Assembly (NCBI GenBank): GCA_021793115.1
Contig: JAJYTJ010000007.1
Location: forward strand, 1-47,190
From: Actinomycetes bacterium
GTDB taxonomy: Bacteria; Actinomycetota; Actinomycetes; Actinomycetales; Cellulomonadaceae
Direction: 5' to 3'
DNA: 47,190 bases
Below are positions 24,166-32,500 of this stretch, piece by piece. The position numbers were made by a program, and so were the translations under genes. Every line of letters begins with the position of its first letter. Positions within the stretch are counted from its first letter, which is position 1. Under the pieces are notes generated by a model. It had not been told where the DNA came from. It worked only from the letters and a program-made list of their open reading frames with translations, and ran no database searches.

Positions 24166-25506
24166 TCACCCGTCCGACAGGGGCAGGTCGAGCTCAAAGG
24201 TGGCGCCTGATCCGGGTGGGGCCTCGAGCAGACGGAGGGTGCCGTCGTGGACGGTGGCGATCTGGCGACTGATGGCCAGTCCCAGCCCGCTGCCGCCACT
24301 GTCGCGGGACCGGGCGTCGTCCAGTCTCGCGAACCGCTCGAAGATGCGTTCCCGGTCCTCGGGCCGGACGCCGGGGCCGTCATCGCTGACGTGGACGAGA
24401 GCACGCTCACCGCCGCGGCGCAACGACAGCGACACCGTGGTGGCCGCGTGCCGTCGGGCGTTGTCGGTGAGGTTGCGCAGCACGCGGGCCAGCTGCCCGC
24501 GGTCGCCGAGCACCCGCAGTGCGGGCAGCGGGGCCACCACGACGGTGGGGCCACCCTGCTGGCGTGCCCACATGGCCGCCTCGTGGACAAGGTCGTCGAG
24601 GTCCACCTCGTCCCGGCGCGGCGGCGCGCCACCCTCGAGGCGTGCCATGAGCAGAAGGTCGTCCACGAGGGACTGCAGCCGCCGCTGCATGGCGTCCAGG
24701 TCGGATCCTGTCGTCCGCCAGGTGGCCAGGTCGTCGCGGCGCACCGCCGACTCCAGGACCGCCTGCATCGTCGCCAGGGGACTGCGCAGCTCGTGCGACG
24801 CGTCGGCCACGAACTGGCGTTGCCGCTCCCCGGCCTCCTGGAGCCGGGCAAGCATCGCGTTCATCGTCTCCGCGAGCCGGAAGACCTCGTCGTGGGCGCG
24901 GGGGACCGGGACTCGTTGCGTGGGTGTCGCTGCGCCGATCGCCGCCGTGGTGCGTCGGATCCGCTCCAGGGGGGCCAGCGCGCGCCCCACGCCGAGCCAG
25001 GTGATGACGCCCACCACCACGAGCACCACCGGGAACGTCTCCAGGAGCAGCAGGGCGGCGCTGGACACCGCACCGTCGGTGGCCTGCAACGAGCGCGCCA
25101 CCACGATCGTGTCCCGCCCGTCGGTCCGGGCGAGCACACGGAACGGGCCGCCGGAGCCGATCGGCAACGCCGCCACCGTCGTCGGCATGTCGGCGGCGGG
25201 CGCCGGCGACAGGGCGGACTCGCCCTGGATGTCCGCACTGGCGGCCACCACCGTCCCGTTGCGGTCGATGACCTGCACCAGGCTGGCGTCGTCTTGCGTG
25301 CTGGGGATCTGCGACGGCAGCGTCCCCGCCTGCAGCAGGCCGGCGATGTCGTCGGCCCGGGTCCGCAGCGCGGTGTCGATCTGGCCGACCAGGGTGGTGC
25401 GCAGCAGCACGACGAGCAGCGCCGCGGTCAGGGCGAGAACCAGCGCCACCGCGGCGGTGGCGGCCATCGTGACCGACGTGCGCACGCCGGGGCGAAAGCT
25501 CGTCAC
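24166..25506 (-). CDS. Sensor histidine kinase of two-component system 1
   Basis: 446 residues. A first membrane segment at about residues 12-35 is followed by an extracytoplasmic sensor of about 130 residues, a second segment near 170-190, HAMP, HisKA with His238 in DASHELRSPL, then HATPase. ATP-site motifs are NLTDNARRHA, VSDDGPGV and GGSGLGLAIS. The GTG start overlaps the stop of the response regulator. The ligand is unknown. No other partner lies downstream; the next segment is gene-poor. Confidence 0.93.
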   Translation of the reverse strand: MTSFRPGVRTSVTMAATAAVALVLALTAALLVVLLRTTLVGQIDTALRTRADDIAGLLQAGTLPSQIPSTQDDASLVQVIDRNGTVVAASADIQGESALSPAPAADMPTTVAALPIGSGGPFRVLARTDGRDTIVVARSLQATDGAVSSAALLLLETFPVVLVVVGVITWLGVGRALAPLERIRRTTAAIGAATPTQRVPVPRAHDEVFRLAETMNAMLARLQEAGERQRQFVADASHELRSPLATMQAVLESAVRRDDLATWRTTGSDLDAMQRRLQSLVDDLLLMARLEGGAPPRRDEVDLDDLVHEAAMWARQQGGPTVVVAPLPALRVLGDRGQLARVLRNLTDNARRHAATTVSLSLRRGGERALVHVSDDGPGVRPEDRERIFERFARLDDARSRDSGGSGLGLAISRQIATVHDGTLRLLEAPPGSGATFELDLPLSDG

Positions 25507-26177
25507 GGCGTGCGGCCGCTGATCCGGTAGCCCAGTCCCCGGATGGTCTGGATCGTCACGTCCGGGCTCGGGGCCAGCTTGCGGCGCAGCCGTCCGACGT
25601 ACACCTCCACGACGTTGGCATCGCCCTCGAACGCCTCGTCCCACACGTGATCGAGGATCTCGGCCTTGCTGACGACGTGATCGGCGCGGTGGACCAGGTA
25701 GCGCAGCAGCGCCATCTCTCGTGCGGTGAGCCGCAGCTCGTCCGGCCCCAGCCAGGCACGGTGCCGCGCCAGCTCGAGGCGCAGCGGGCCCAGCCGTGGG
25801 TCCGGCTCGGCGCTCTGCGCCGCGCGGCGCAGCAGAGCCCGCAGCCGCGCCGCGAGCACGACCGGGGAGAAGGGCTTGGACATGAAGTCGTCGCCGCCGA
25901 TGTCCAGCGCGTCGGCCTCGTCGTACTCGCCGTCCTTGGCGGTGAGGAAGAGGACCGGCGTGGTATCTGCCCGGGCGCGCAGTCTGCGGCAGATCTCGTA
26001 GCCGGACAGGTGGGGGAGCATGACGTCGAGCACGATGACGTCGAAGTGTTCCTCCTGCGCCAGCCAGTCACCGTCCACGCCGTCGCCCGCCACGACGACG
26101 GAGAAGCCGTCGGCTTCCAGGCTGGCTCGGACGGCTTCGGCCAGGGGGCGCTCGTCCTCGACGATCAGAACGCGCAC
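25503..26177 (-). CDS. OmpR-family response regulator of system 1
   Basis: 224 residues: receiver domain (1-115) with acidic pair Glu7-Asp8, phosphoacceptor Asp51 in IVLDVMLPH and the conserved Lys in FMSKPFSP. A winged-helix DNA-binding domain follows (130-224), with EVYVGRLRRKLAPSP and the terminal TIRGLGYRIS. The GTG at 26177 is preceded by GAGGAGG with 6-base spacing. It is the promoter-proximal gene of the regulator/kinase pair. Confidence 0.95.
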   Translation of the reverse strand: MRVLIVEDERPLAEAVRASLEADGFSVVVAGDGVDGDWLAQEEHFDVIVLDVMLPHLSGYEICRRLRARADTTPVLFLTAKDGEYDEADALDIGGDDFMSKPFSPVVLAARLRALLRRAAQSAEPDPRLGPLRLELARHRAWLGPDELRLTAREMALLRYLVHRADHVVSKAEILDHVWDEAFEGDANVVEVYVGRLRRKLAPSPDVTIQTIRGLGYRISGRTP

Positions 26178-26283
26178 CTGCGCCTCCTCAGCACTCCCGT
26201 CGGGGGGACATCGGCGAGCCTATCGGCGCGTGCGCCGGACGCCCGGGTGGGGCGGCCCGTGCGGGTCCGCCCCACCCGTCCTC

Positions 26284-26571
26284 TTACTCCTGCCCGTCGA
26301 ACTGGTGGTCCACCGTGCCGGCCGGGTCCTGGTGGCCGCCGGGGCCGTCCGCGACGCCCGGGGCCTCGGTCCCGCTGGTCTCGGTGCTCGGCGCCTCGGT
26401 GCCCGCGGCCTCGGTGGCCTGGCTGGTACCGGCGCCCTGCACCGTCGTCGCGGACGAGGCCGGGGCGCTCGGCGGCGTCGAGGCGGCGAACGCCGTCCCG
26501 GTGCCGGCCAGGGCCGCCAGCCCCAGCGCGGTGGCGGCAACACCGCCGAGGGCCATGGTCTTGATGCGCAT
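26284..26571 (-). CDS. Small secreted Thr/Ala-rich protein
   Basis: 95 residues with a clear signal peptide (MRIKTMALGGVAATALGLAA) and a likely cleavage site after AFA. The mature part is Ser/Thr/Ala/Glu-rich and low in complexity, with a repeated GTEAP and a distinctive end, VDHQFDGQE. No cysteine, lipobox or membrane anchor is seen. AAAGGAA gives a ribosome-binding site for the ATG at 26571. It lies between two two-component systems, 106 bases before the regulator of system 1 on the same strand, and may be sensed or regulated by it. That link is inference. Confidence 0.75.
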   Translation of the reverse strand: MRIKTMALGGVAATALGLAALAGTGTAFAASTPPSAPASSATTVQGAGTSQATEAAGTEAPSTETSGTEAPGVADGPGGHQDPAGTVDHQFDGQE

Positions 26572-26756
26572 GTCAGGTTCCTTTCCGTGGGGTCGTGCTG
26601 ACGTCCCCACTGTGCGCGGCGGGTGCTGAACGGAACCTGTCGGAACCTGTCAGGATCGTCAGGCGCCGCCTGCGTCCAGGTGCACGGGAATGAGCCGGTG
26701 CCCCACGTGCGCCCGAAGGCGCACCCGACGATGGCGACGCATGACGCCACCGAGGA

Positions 26757-27794
26757 TCAGCCCTTGCCGACCGCCGGGAGGAGCAGCCGGATGGTGGTGC
26801 CGCCCTGGCCCGTCGGTGCGACGGCGGCCGACCCGCCGTGTCGCTCGACGGCCTCGCGCACCTGGAACAGGCCCAGGCCGTGGGTCGCGCGGCGTGGTCG
26901 GGTCCCGACGGCGGGAACGGCTCGGGCGCCGGCGGCCCGTCGCTCGAAGCGCTCGAAGAGCCGCTCGGCGTCCTTGCCCGCCACGGCCGCTCCGTCGTCG
27001 TGGACGTCGATCGCGGCGTACCGCCCGGCGCGGCCGGCGCCGACCGTGACCACGCCCTCGGCAGGGGAGTTCTCGACCGCATCCTGGAGCAGCCGGACGA
27101 GGCAGCGGCGCAGGGACGCGGCGGGCATGGTCACGAGGAGCGGTCCGGCCCCGACGAGCGGGCCGGGTCCCACGAGCCGCACGGCCACACCGTGCTCGGC
27201 GGCGTCGGGCCCGACGAGCGTGATCGCCTCTGCCAGCAGCGGGTCCACGGGCGTCGGGTCGCCGGCAGGCAGGTCGTCCGGGACGGTCGAGGCGTCCAGC
27301 AGGTCGTTGAGGAGGGTGATGAGGGTGTCCGTGTCGTCGGCCAGCTCGCGCACCACCGCCTCGGTCCGCTCGTCGCCCCGCACCCGGCGCTCCAGCAGCT
27401 GGATGCGCGCGTGCAGCACGGTCAGGGGCGTGCGCAGCTCGTGGCTCGCGTCGTCGACGAACCTGCGCTGCCGTTCCAGTGCCTCCTCCAGCGGCCGCAC
27501 GGCGCGACGGGCGACGAGCACCGAGGCGACCGCGGCGATGACGACCGCGACCGCCCCCACCGCGGCGACACCCAGCAGCACGTGACCGGCGTCGATGGAG
27601 AGCTGCAGGTCGCCCGGTTGCGGCGGCTCGTAGCGTTCGCGCGGTCGGCCCTGCCACCACAGGTAGGCCGCCGTCATGCCGAGGATCCCCGCCACGAGCA
27701 CGCCTGCGGTCAGGGCGACGGCCACCCCGACGGACACCACCGACGCCCGGACCGTGCTGCCCGCAGCGCCGCGGCGTAGGCGCACCACCCTCAT
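26757..27794 (-). CDS. Sensor histidine kinase of two-component system 2
   Basis: 345 residues. Two membrane segments (about 18-45 and 72-95) enclose only about 25 extracytoplasmic residues, so it probably senses something in the membrane or a partner protein. His118 is in DASHELRTPL. The ATPase domain keeps LLQDAVENSP and GLGLFQV, but its G1 box is IDVHDDGAAVAG, less standard than DxGxG. Activity may be low or specialised. The ATG overlaps the response regulator stop (ATGA). Confidence 0.9.
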   Translation of the reverse strand: MRVVRLRRGAAGSTVRASVVSVGVAVALTAGVLVAGILGMTAAYLWWQGRPRERYEPPQPGDLQLSIDAGHVLLGVAAVGAVAVVIAAVASVLVARRAVRPLEEALERQRRFVDDASHELRTPLTVLHARIQLLERRVRGDERTEAVVRELADDTDTLITLLNDLLDASTVPDDLPAGDPTPVDPLLAEAITLVGPDAAEHGVAVRLVGPGPLVGAGPLLVTMPAASLRRCLVRLLQDAVENSPAEGVVTVGAGRAGRYAAIDVHDDGAAVAGKDAERLFERFERRAAGARAVPAVGTRPRRATHGLGLFQVREAVERHGGSAAVAPTGQGGTTIRLLLPAVGKG

Positions 27795-28456
27795 GGCTGC
27801 CCCAGCCGGTAGCCGCGGCCGCGGACGGTCTCGATGAGGTCGTGGTCGGTCTTGCGGCGCAGGTGGTGCACGTAGGCGTCGACCGTGCCCTCGGCCTCCC
27901 CGGTGGAGAACACCGCCGTGAGGATCTGTGCCCGCGAGAACACCCGGTCGGGATCCTCGGCCAGGAGCGTCAGCAGGGCGTCCTCCCGCACGGTCAGCAT
28001 GATGCGGCCGGTGTACGGCGAGTGGATCTCGCCCGAGCCCGGCCGGTACGTCCAGCCGCCGATCGCCTTCTCCGGCGCGGAGTGGTCGCGGGTCAGGGCC
28101 CGCAGCCGGGCCAGCAGCTCCTCGAGCTTGAACGGCTTGACGAGGTAGTCGTCCGCCCCCGCGTCCAGGCCCGCGACGATGTCCGCGGTGGTGCCCAGCG
28201 CCGTCAGCAGCAGCACCGGGGTGGTGACGTGCTGGGTCCGCAGGCGCCGGACCACCTCGAGCCCGTCGAGCGTCGGAACGCGCCGGTCCAGCACCAGCAG
28301 CTCGTACGAGCCGCCCCGCGCGGCCTCGAGCGCCTGCGCACCGTCGACCACCAGCGTGACGTCGTACGCCTCGTCGAGCAGCTCCGCCACGAGCAGACCG
28401 AGCTGGGGATCGTCCTCGAGCAGCAGGAGCGTGCGCCTACGCGCGGTGGCCGTCAC
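27791..28456 (-). CDS. OmpR-family response regulator of system 2
   Basis: 221 residues: receiver with Glu14-Asp15-Asp16, phosphoacceptor Asp57 in LVLDRRVP and the Lys in YLVKPFKLEE. The winged-helix DNA-binding domain ends in VHHLRRKTDHDLIETVRGRGYRLG. The GTG start lies three bases after the DedA stop and the end overlaps the kinase ATG. It is thus embedded in a PAP2-DedA-regulator-kinase operon. Confidence 0.93.
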   Translation of the reverse strand: MTATARRRTLLLLEDDPQLGLLVAELLDEAYDVTLVVDGAQALEAARGGSYELLVLDRRVPTLDGLEVVRRLRTQHVTTPVLLLTALGTTADIVAGLDAGADDYLVKPFKLEELLARLRALTRDHSAPEKAIGGWTYRPGSGEIHSPYTGRIMLTVREDALLTLLAEDPDRVFSRAQILTAVFSTGEAEGTVDAYVHHLRRKTDHDLIETVRGRGYRLGQP

Positions 28457-28459
28457 CGG

Positions 28460-29146
28460 TCATGCCTGCGGTCGCGACCCTGCTCCGACGGCCACTGCCT
28501 CGTCGTCGGCCTCATGGGCCGTATTGTGCCTGCGGCGCAGCGCGGCCGTCACGATGGGCACCACCGAGAGCACCACGACGACGACGGCGAGCAGGTCGAT
28601 GTTGTGGGCCACGAACGGGATGCCCCCGAGCCAGACCGCGACCACCGTGAGCGTGACGACCCACAGCAGCGCGCCGCTGACGTTCCAGACGACGAACCGT
28701 CGGTAGCGCAGCCGGGCGGTCCCGGCCACGAGCGGCACGTAGGTGCGCACGATCGGCACGAACCGGGCGAGGACCAGCGACGCGGGGCCGTAGCGGTCGA
28801 AGAAGAGCTCCGCCTCCCGCAGCCGGGCGGTGGTCAGCACACGGGCGTCGTCCCGGAAGAACCGGCGGCCGAACCGGTGTCCCAGCCAGTACCCGGCCTG
28901 GTCTCCCGCGACGGCGGCGACGACCGCGACGACGGCGATCGCGACGGGCGACAGGTTGAGCTGGACGTGCAGCAGCACGGCCGTGAGGATGAGCGAGTCG
29001 CCCGGCAGGAACGGGAACAGCACCCCGGACTCGATGAAGACCATGACGGCGATCCCGGCGAGCGCCCACGGGCCGAGGGCGTGCAGCAGTGGGCCGGCGG
29101 AGAGCGGTATCGCGGCGGACATGCCGGTGGACAGGGCCGTGATCAC
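28460..29146 (-). CDS. DedA family membrane protein
   Basis: 228 residues with four to six hydrophobic segments. The SNARE-associated (DedA/VTT) signature is seen as FIESGVLFPFLPGDSLIL, then GDQAGYWLGHRFGRRF and ARFVPIVRTYVPLVAGTARLRYRRFVVWN. The conserved acidic residue and the FxRxxPxxRT arginines, typical of active DedA transporters, are present. DedA proteins such as UptA return undecaprenyl phosphate across the membrane. Here it is coupled by GTGA overlap to a PAP2 phosphatase, which fits that role. Confidence 0.92.
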   Translation of the reverse strand: MITALSTGMSAAIPLSAGPLLHALGPWALAGIAVMVFIESGVLFPFLPGDSLILTAVLLHVQLNLSPVAIAVVAVVAAVAGDQAGYWLGHRFGRRFFRDDARVLTTARLREAELFFDRYGPASLVLARFVPIVRTYVPLVAGTARLRYRRFVVWNVSGALLWVVTLTVVAVWLGGIPFVAHNIDLLAVVVVVLSVVPIVTAALRRRHNTAHEADDEAVAVGAGSRPQA

Positions 29147-29883
29147 GGCAGGTTCCCTTCGGTGCGGGCGGCGGGGGACGGGGGCAGCAGGTGCACGCGC
29201 GACAGCACGGCCCTGACCGGCGGCGTCGCGAGCAGTCCGACGATCACGGGCATGGCGCTCAGGCCGTACACGACGGCCGCCAGCACGTCCGTGGGGTAGT
29301 GCACGCCGAGATAGACGCGGGACGTCGCGGCGAGCAGCACCACGACGACGCCGAGCGGGATGCCCCACCGGCGCTGCCGCGGTTGCAGCGCGATGATCAG
29401 CGCCAGCACCACCACGGTGGCCACCGCCGTGTGGCCGCTGGGGTAGGAGTAGCTGTGGTCCACCGCCGGCGGGTTGGCCAGCGCGGTCACGTCGGGCCGG
29501 GGCCTGGCGACGAGCAGCTTGACGACGAGCGCCCCGGCGAGGTTCGCGCCGCCGACGAGGAACAGCAGGATCCCGTACCGCACCCCGCGGCGCCGCGCGG
29601 CGATCGCGCCGGCGAGCGCCAGCCAGACCAGGCCCGTCACCGGCGACAGGAGGGCTGCCAGTGTCGAGGCGACTGCGCCCGCCGCCGCGACGTGGTGCGC
29701 AGACAACCACTGGACCACCGGCATCTCGTGCGGCGACCAGCCCGTGCGCGTGGCCACGAGCAGCCCGAAGCCCAGGACGACGAGGATGCCCGCCGCACCT
29801 GCTGCGATCAGGGGGCCGCGCGCGGTCGGCACGGTGGCCGGACCCACGATGGGGCGGCGGACGGCAGGGGCTGGGGTCGACAC
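29143..29883 (-). CDS. PAP2 family lipid phosphatase
   Basis: 246 residues with about five or six membrane segments. The three phosphatase motifs are complete: KLLVARPRP, PSGH and SRVYLGVHYPTD, with catalytic His residues in the second and third. Likely substrates are undecaprenyl pyrophosphate or phosphatidyl phosphates at the outer membrane face. The GTG at 29883 is chosen because AAGGAGGAAG lies 7 bases upstream; an upstream in-frame start lacks one. It is the first gene of a four-gene operon. Confidence 0.92.
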   Translation of the reverse strand: MSTPAPAVRRPIVGPATVPTARGPLIAAGAAGILVVLGFGLLVATRTGWSPHEMPVVQWLSAHHVAAAGAVASTLAALLSPVTGLVWLALAGAIAARRRGVRYGILLFLVGGANLAGALVVKLLVARPRPDVTALANPPAVDHSYSYPSGHTAVATVVVLALIIALQPRQRRWGIPLGVVVVLLAATSRVYLGVHYPTDVLAAVVYGLSAMPVIVGLLATPPVRAVLSRVHLLPPSPAARTEGNLP

Positions 29884-30262
29884 GGTGCGGCTTCCTCCTT
29901 GCGGCGAGACCTCGCCATCCTGGTCGCCGCACCGCAAGAAACCCCCAAGACACCGGTCGGTTCACCGCCCGCCCCCGGCTCGTGGCTGCAGCAGAGCGGC
30001 GCTCATCATGCGCTCGGCACTCCCTCACGCGCTCGGCAGTAGGGCCTGCCGAGTTGGTGGGGACCTGCCGAGTCGGCGCCGGACCGCACGCGCTCGGCAG
30101 TGCGTCACGCGCTCGGCACTAGGGCCTGCCGAGTCGGTGGGGAACTGCCGAGTCGGTGGGGATCTGCCGAGTCGGCGCCCAACTGGCGGCGAAGGGAGTG
30201 CGCGAGGGGAGTGCGCGAGGGGCTCGTCCCAGAGGGCCGCGCGCGTCACGCGCCCCCCTTGC
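29884..30262. other. Intergenic region carrying a REP-like repeat cluster
   Basis: 379 bases between the PAP2 gene start and the end of the SDR gene, both on the minus strand. It holds the ribosome-binding site of the PAP2 gene (29891-29900), the repeat cluster at 30007-30178, and a short GGGAGTGCGCGA tandem duplication near 30194-30220. No gene is seen. Confidence 0.6.
30007..30178. repeat. REP-like cluster of TGCCGAG / CTCGGCA modules
   Basis: Four copies of CGCGCTCGGCAsT (starting near 30009, 30028, 30089 and 30108) alternate with five copies of CTGCCGAGTyGG (near 30046, 30065, 30126, 30145 and 30164) in opposite sense. The unit of two A plus B modules occurs twice with a period of about 80 bases. 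CTCGGCAG and CTGCCGAG are complementary, so many alternative hairpins can form. No open frame uses it. Confidence 0.85.
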
Positions 30263-30976
30263 TCACCAGGGCACGGTGCGGCCCGCGCGGTCGAGGTACG
30301 CGAGGCCCGGGGTGCCCCTGCGGGACAGCAGGAGGTCCACCAGCAGCGGGACGCTCTCCTCGAGCGTGAACGGTGCGTCCGGCCCGCCGAGATCCGTGCG
30401 GATCCAGCCGGGGGCCAGGAGGAGGATCGACCGCCGCGTCGCGGCCTGCCGCACCGCGAAGCTGCGCATGAACATGTTGAGCGCCGCCTTGCTGCCCCGG
30501 TAGACCTCCCGCCCGGCGGTCGCGTTGTTGGCGATGCTGCCCTGGCCGGAGGACATGGCGCCGATCAGGCCGTCGGGGGCGACGAGGTCCTCGAGCGCCT
30601 CGATGACCCGCATGGGGCTGAGTGCGTTGGTGACCATCACGTCGACGAAGTCCGCCACGGGCACCTGCCCGATGGGGGTCTGCTCGTTGTTCGTCACGCC
30701 CGCGGTGACGAGGAGGACGTCCAGCGGTCGCCCCGCGAGCCGGGCGTGCAGCGGGGGCAGGTGGGCCGGGTCGTTGATGTCGAGCGTCTCGACCCGCAGG
30801 TGGGAGTGGCTCTGCCGCGCCAGCCGGTGCAGCGGTGTCTCGGTCGCCGCGTCCCGGACGGTGCCGACGACGTCCCAGCCGCGGTCCAGCAGCTCCGCGC
30901 AGATCCCGTGACCCAGGCCTCGGGACGCGCCGACGATCAGGGCCGCGGGCCGGGGGCCCGCGGAGGTGGAGGTCAT
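30263..30976 (-). CDS. Short-chain dehydrogenase/reductase
   Basis: NAD(P)-dependent SDR of 237 residues. The cofactor loop is GASRGLGHG (residues 16-24), TLDIND binds the adenine region, and the catalytic pair is Tyr159-Lys163 in YRGSK. The SSG of GAMSSGQGS supplies the serine. Sequence around TNNEQTPIGQV and MRSFAVRQ resembles the C-factor/CsgA-like SDR branch. The ATG at 30976 is preferred. The substrate is unknown. It is a single gene, separated from neighbours. Confidence 0.88.
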   Translation of the reverse strand: MTSTSAGPRPAALIVGASRGLGHGICAELLDRGWDVVGTVRDAATETPLHRLARQSHSHLRVETLDINDPAHLPPLHARLAGRPLDVLLVTAGVTNNEQTPIGQVPVADFVDVMVTNALSPMRVIEALEDLVAPDGLIGAMSSGQGSIANNATAGREVYRGSKAALNMFMRSFAVRQAATRRSILLLAPGWIRTDLGGPDAPFTLEESVPLLVDLLLSRRGTPGLAYLDRAGRTVPW

Positions 30977-31088
30977 ACCGCATGGTGCCATCCGGGAAGC
31001 CGCGCCCGCCCAGCGGCAGGGGTCCGGGACGGGCACGACGCGCGTGACACCGGTTGCGGCGGCTGCCGGCCGGCGCGACCGTCGAGGC

Positions 31089-31550
31089 ATGGCCTCACGT
31101 TTCGAGATCGCCGCCCGTGCCGCGCTCCTCGGCGTCGCGACGGGGTGCCGTGCGTCGCTCGGCGTGGCGGCGCCGCTGCTCGGCGGTGGTGCGCGCGGAT
31201 CCGGTGGGCGCACGGGTGGCCGGGTCGGACTCGTGCTCGGTGTGGTGGGGGAGCTCGTCGGTGACCTGCTCCCGGCCACGCCGAGCCGGCTGGCGTTCCC
31301 CGGGCCCCAGGCCCGGGTCGTCTCTGCGGCCGTCGGCGGTGCGCTCCTCGCGCGACGGGCGGGTGTCAGAGTCCTCGTGCCCGCGGTCGCGGCCGCCGCC
31401 GCGTCGGCCGCCGGCACGTGGGGCGGCGCGGCGTGGCGCCGGTGGGCGGCCCGCCGAGGCCCCGACTGGCCCGCCGCCCTCGCCGAGGACCTCGTGGCGC
31501 TGGCGCTGGCGGGCGCGGCGACGAGGGGCGTGCGCACCGCGTCACGGTGA
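31089..31550 (+). CDS. Hypothetical membrane protein (DUF4126-like)
   Basis: 153 residues, mostly Ala/Gly/Val helices: GVATGCRASLGVAAPLL at the start, then VGLVLGVVGELVGDLLP, ARVVSAAVGGALL and LVPAVAAAAASAAGTWG. The ATGxRASLG...GELxxDxLP pattern resembles DUF4126-type membrane proteins; I am moderately sure. The start is the ATG at 31089. Its last 9 bases overlap the end of the convergent GntR gene. Confidence 0.6.
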   Translation: MASRFEIAARAALLGVATGCRASLGVAAPLLGGGARGSGGRTGGRVGLVLGVVGELVGDLLPATPSRLAFPGPQARVVSAAVGGALLARRAGVRVLVPAVAAAAASAAGTWGGAAWRRWAARRGPDWPAALAEDLVALALAGAATRGVRTASR

Positions 31551-32372
31551 TCGACGCTCTCTCGCGGGTCGTCGTGGCCCGGCACTCCAGGCGCTTGGCC
31601 CGCCGCAGCGGACGAGCGGCGCGCGCGGGCCGGAGCGCACGGGCTGCAGCGCGCGGGCCGGCGCGGCCGCGGGTGCGCAGGCGATGGGCTGCTCGGCGGG
31701 TGCGCCCACGGCGAGCGCGCGGCGCACCTCGTCGACGATGCGCTCCATCGCGTCCTGTGCGGCGAGCGGGTCGCCGTCCCGCACGGCGGCGGCGACGGCC
31801 TCGTGCGCCGCGAGCGCCTCCTCCTCGGGGTGGGCCGGCATGAGCCCGTGCTCGGTGCGGCCGCGCGGCACCTCGGCGACCGCGTCGGCGAGCGCGGCGA
31901 ACATCTCGTTGCCACTGGCGCGGAGCACGCGCGAGTGGAACTCGATGTCGAGGTCCAGGAACTCCTCCAGGCGTCCCGCCTCGCCGAGCTCGCGCATCCG
32001 GACCGTCGTGGCCGCCAGCTCCTCGTCGCCCGCGGCGGCGACGGCCGCGGCGCGCGCGGCCACCGGTTCCACCGCGATGCGCAGCTCCGTGAGCGTGCGC
32101 AGCTGCTCGGCCCGCTGGGGCCCGTCCAGCCGCCACCGGATGAGCCGCGGGGCGTAGACGTCCCAGTCCTCGCGCGGGCGCACGACGAGACCGACGCGCC
32201 GGCGCGAGGTGACGAGGCGCATCGCCTCGAGCATGCGCATGGCCTCGCGCGCCACGGTGCGTGAGACGCCGAACCGGGCGCCGATCTGCTCGAGCGTCAG
32301 GCCCGTCCCGGAGGAAGTGGTGCCGTCCGCGATGTCGCGTCCCAGGGCGTCCAGCAGGTCGTCGTGCAGCAC
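31542..32372 (-). CDS. GntR-family regulator, FadR/FCD subgroup
   Basis: Transcription factor of about 276 residues. Winged helix at residues 1-65: LTLEQIGARFGVSRTVAREAMRMLEAMRLVTSRRRVGLVVRP. The FCD ligand domain follows, with DLDIEFHSRVL and EALAAHEAVAAAV giving the metal-binding Asp and His residues. A 40-residue Pro/Ala/Arg tail is unusual. It is divergent from gluconokinase, so it probably represses gluconate use and responds to gluconate or its phosphate. The start at the GTG 32372 is chosen because longer starts translate a tandem DNA repeat. Confidence 0.85.
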   Translation of the reverse strand: MLHDDLLDALGRDIADGTTSSGTGLTLEQIGARFGVSRTVAREAMRMLEAMRLVTSRRRVGLVVRPREDWDVYAPRLIRWRLDGPQRAEQLRTLTELRIAVEPVAARAAAVAAAGDEELAATTVRMRELGEAGRLEEFLDLDIEFHSRVLRASGNEMFAALADAVAEVPRGRTEHGLMPAHPEEEALAAHEAVAAAVRDGDPLAAQDAMERIVDEVRRALAVGAPAEQPIACAPAAAPARALQPVRSGPRAPLVRCGGPSAWSAGPRRPARERRSP

Positions 32373-32424
32373 CGCGGCTCCGCCTGCTCGCAAGGCTAGC
32401 GCCGCCGGCTGCGGGGCCGGTGAC

Positions 32425-32476
32425 GCCGCGACCGGCTGCCGCGACCGGCTGCCGCGACCCGCTGCCGCGACCCGCT
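32425..32476. repeat. 13-bp tandem repeat, four copies
   Basis: GCCGCGACCsGCT is repeated head to tail at 32425, 32438, 32451 and 32464, with a partial fifth copy (GCCGCG). Two versions differ at one base. It lies in the divergent gntR/gntK region, before the chosen GntR start. Confidence 0.85.
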
Positions 32477-32489
32477 GCCGCGTCACCAA

Positions 32490-32500
32490 AGGTCACACCA
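32490..32500. promoter_or_regulatory. Candidate GntR/FCD operator
   Basis: AGGTCACACCA contains GGT-N3-ACC, close to the FadR-type TNGTNNNACNA consensus. It sits in the divergent region, 80 bases before gluconokinase. Confidence 0.4.

Noticed and set aside
30007..30178. CRISPR array
   Set aside because: Modules are short, in both orientations, and lack unique spacers of constant length. No cas genes are present.
31089..31550. Protein start near 30966, giving 194 residues
   Set aside because: The added N-terminal residues are Arg/Gly-rich and overlap the SDR promoter region; the ATG at 31089 starts a normal membrane protein.
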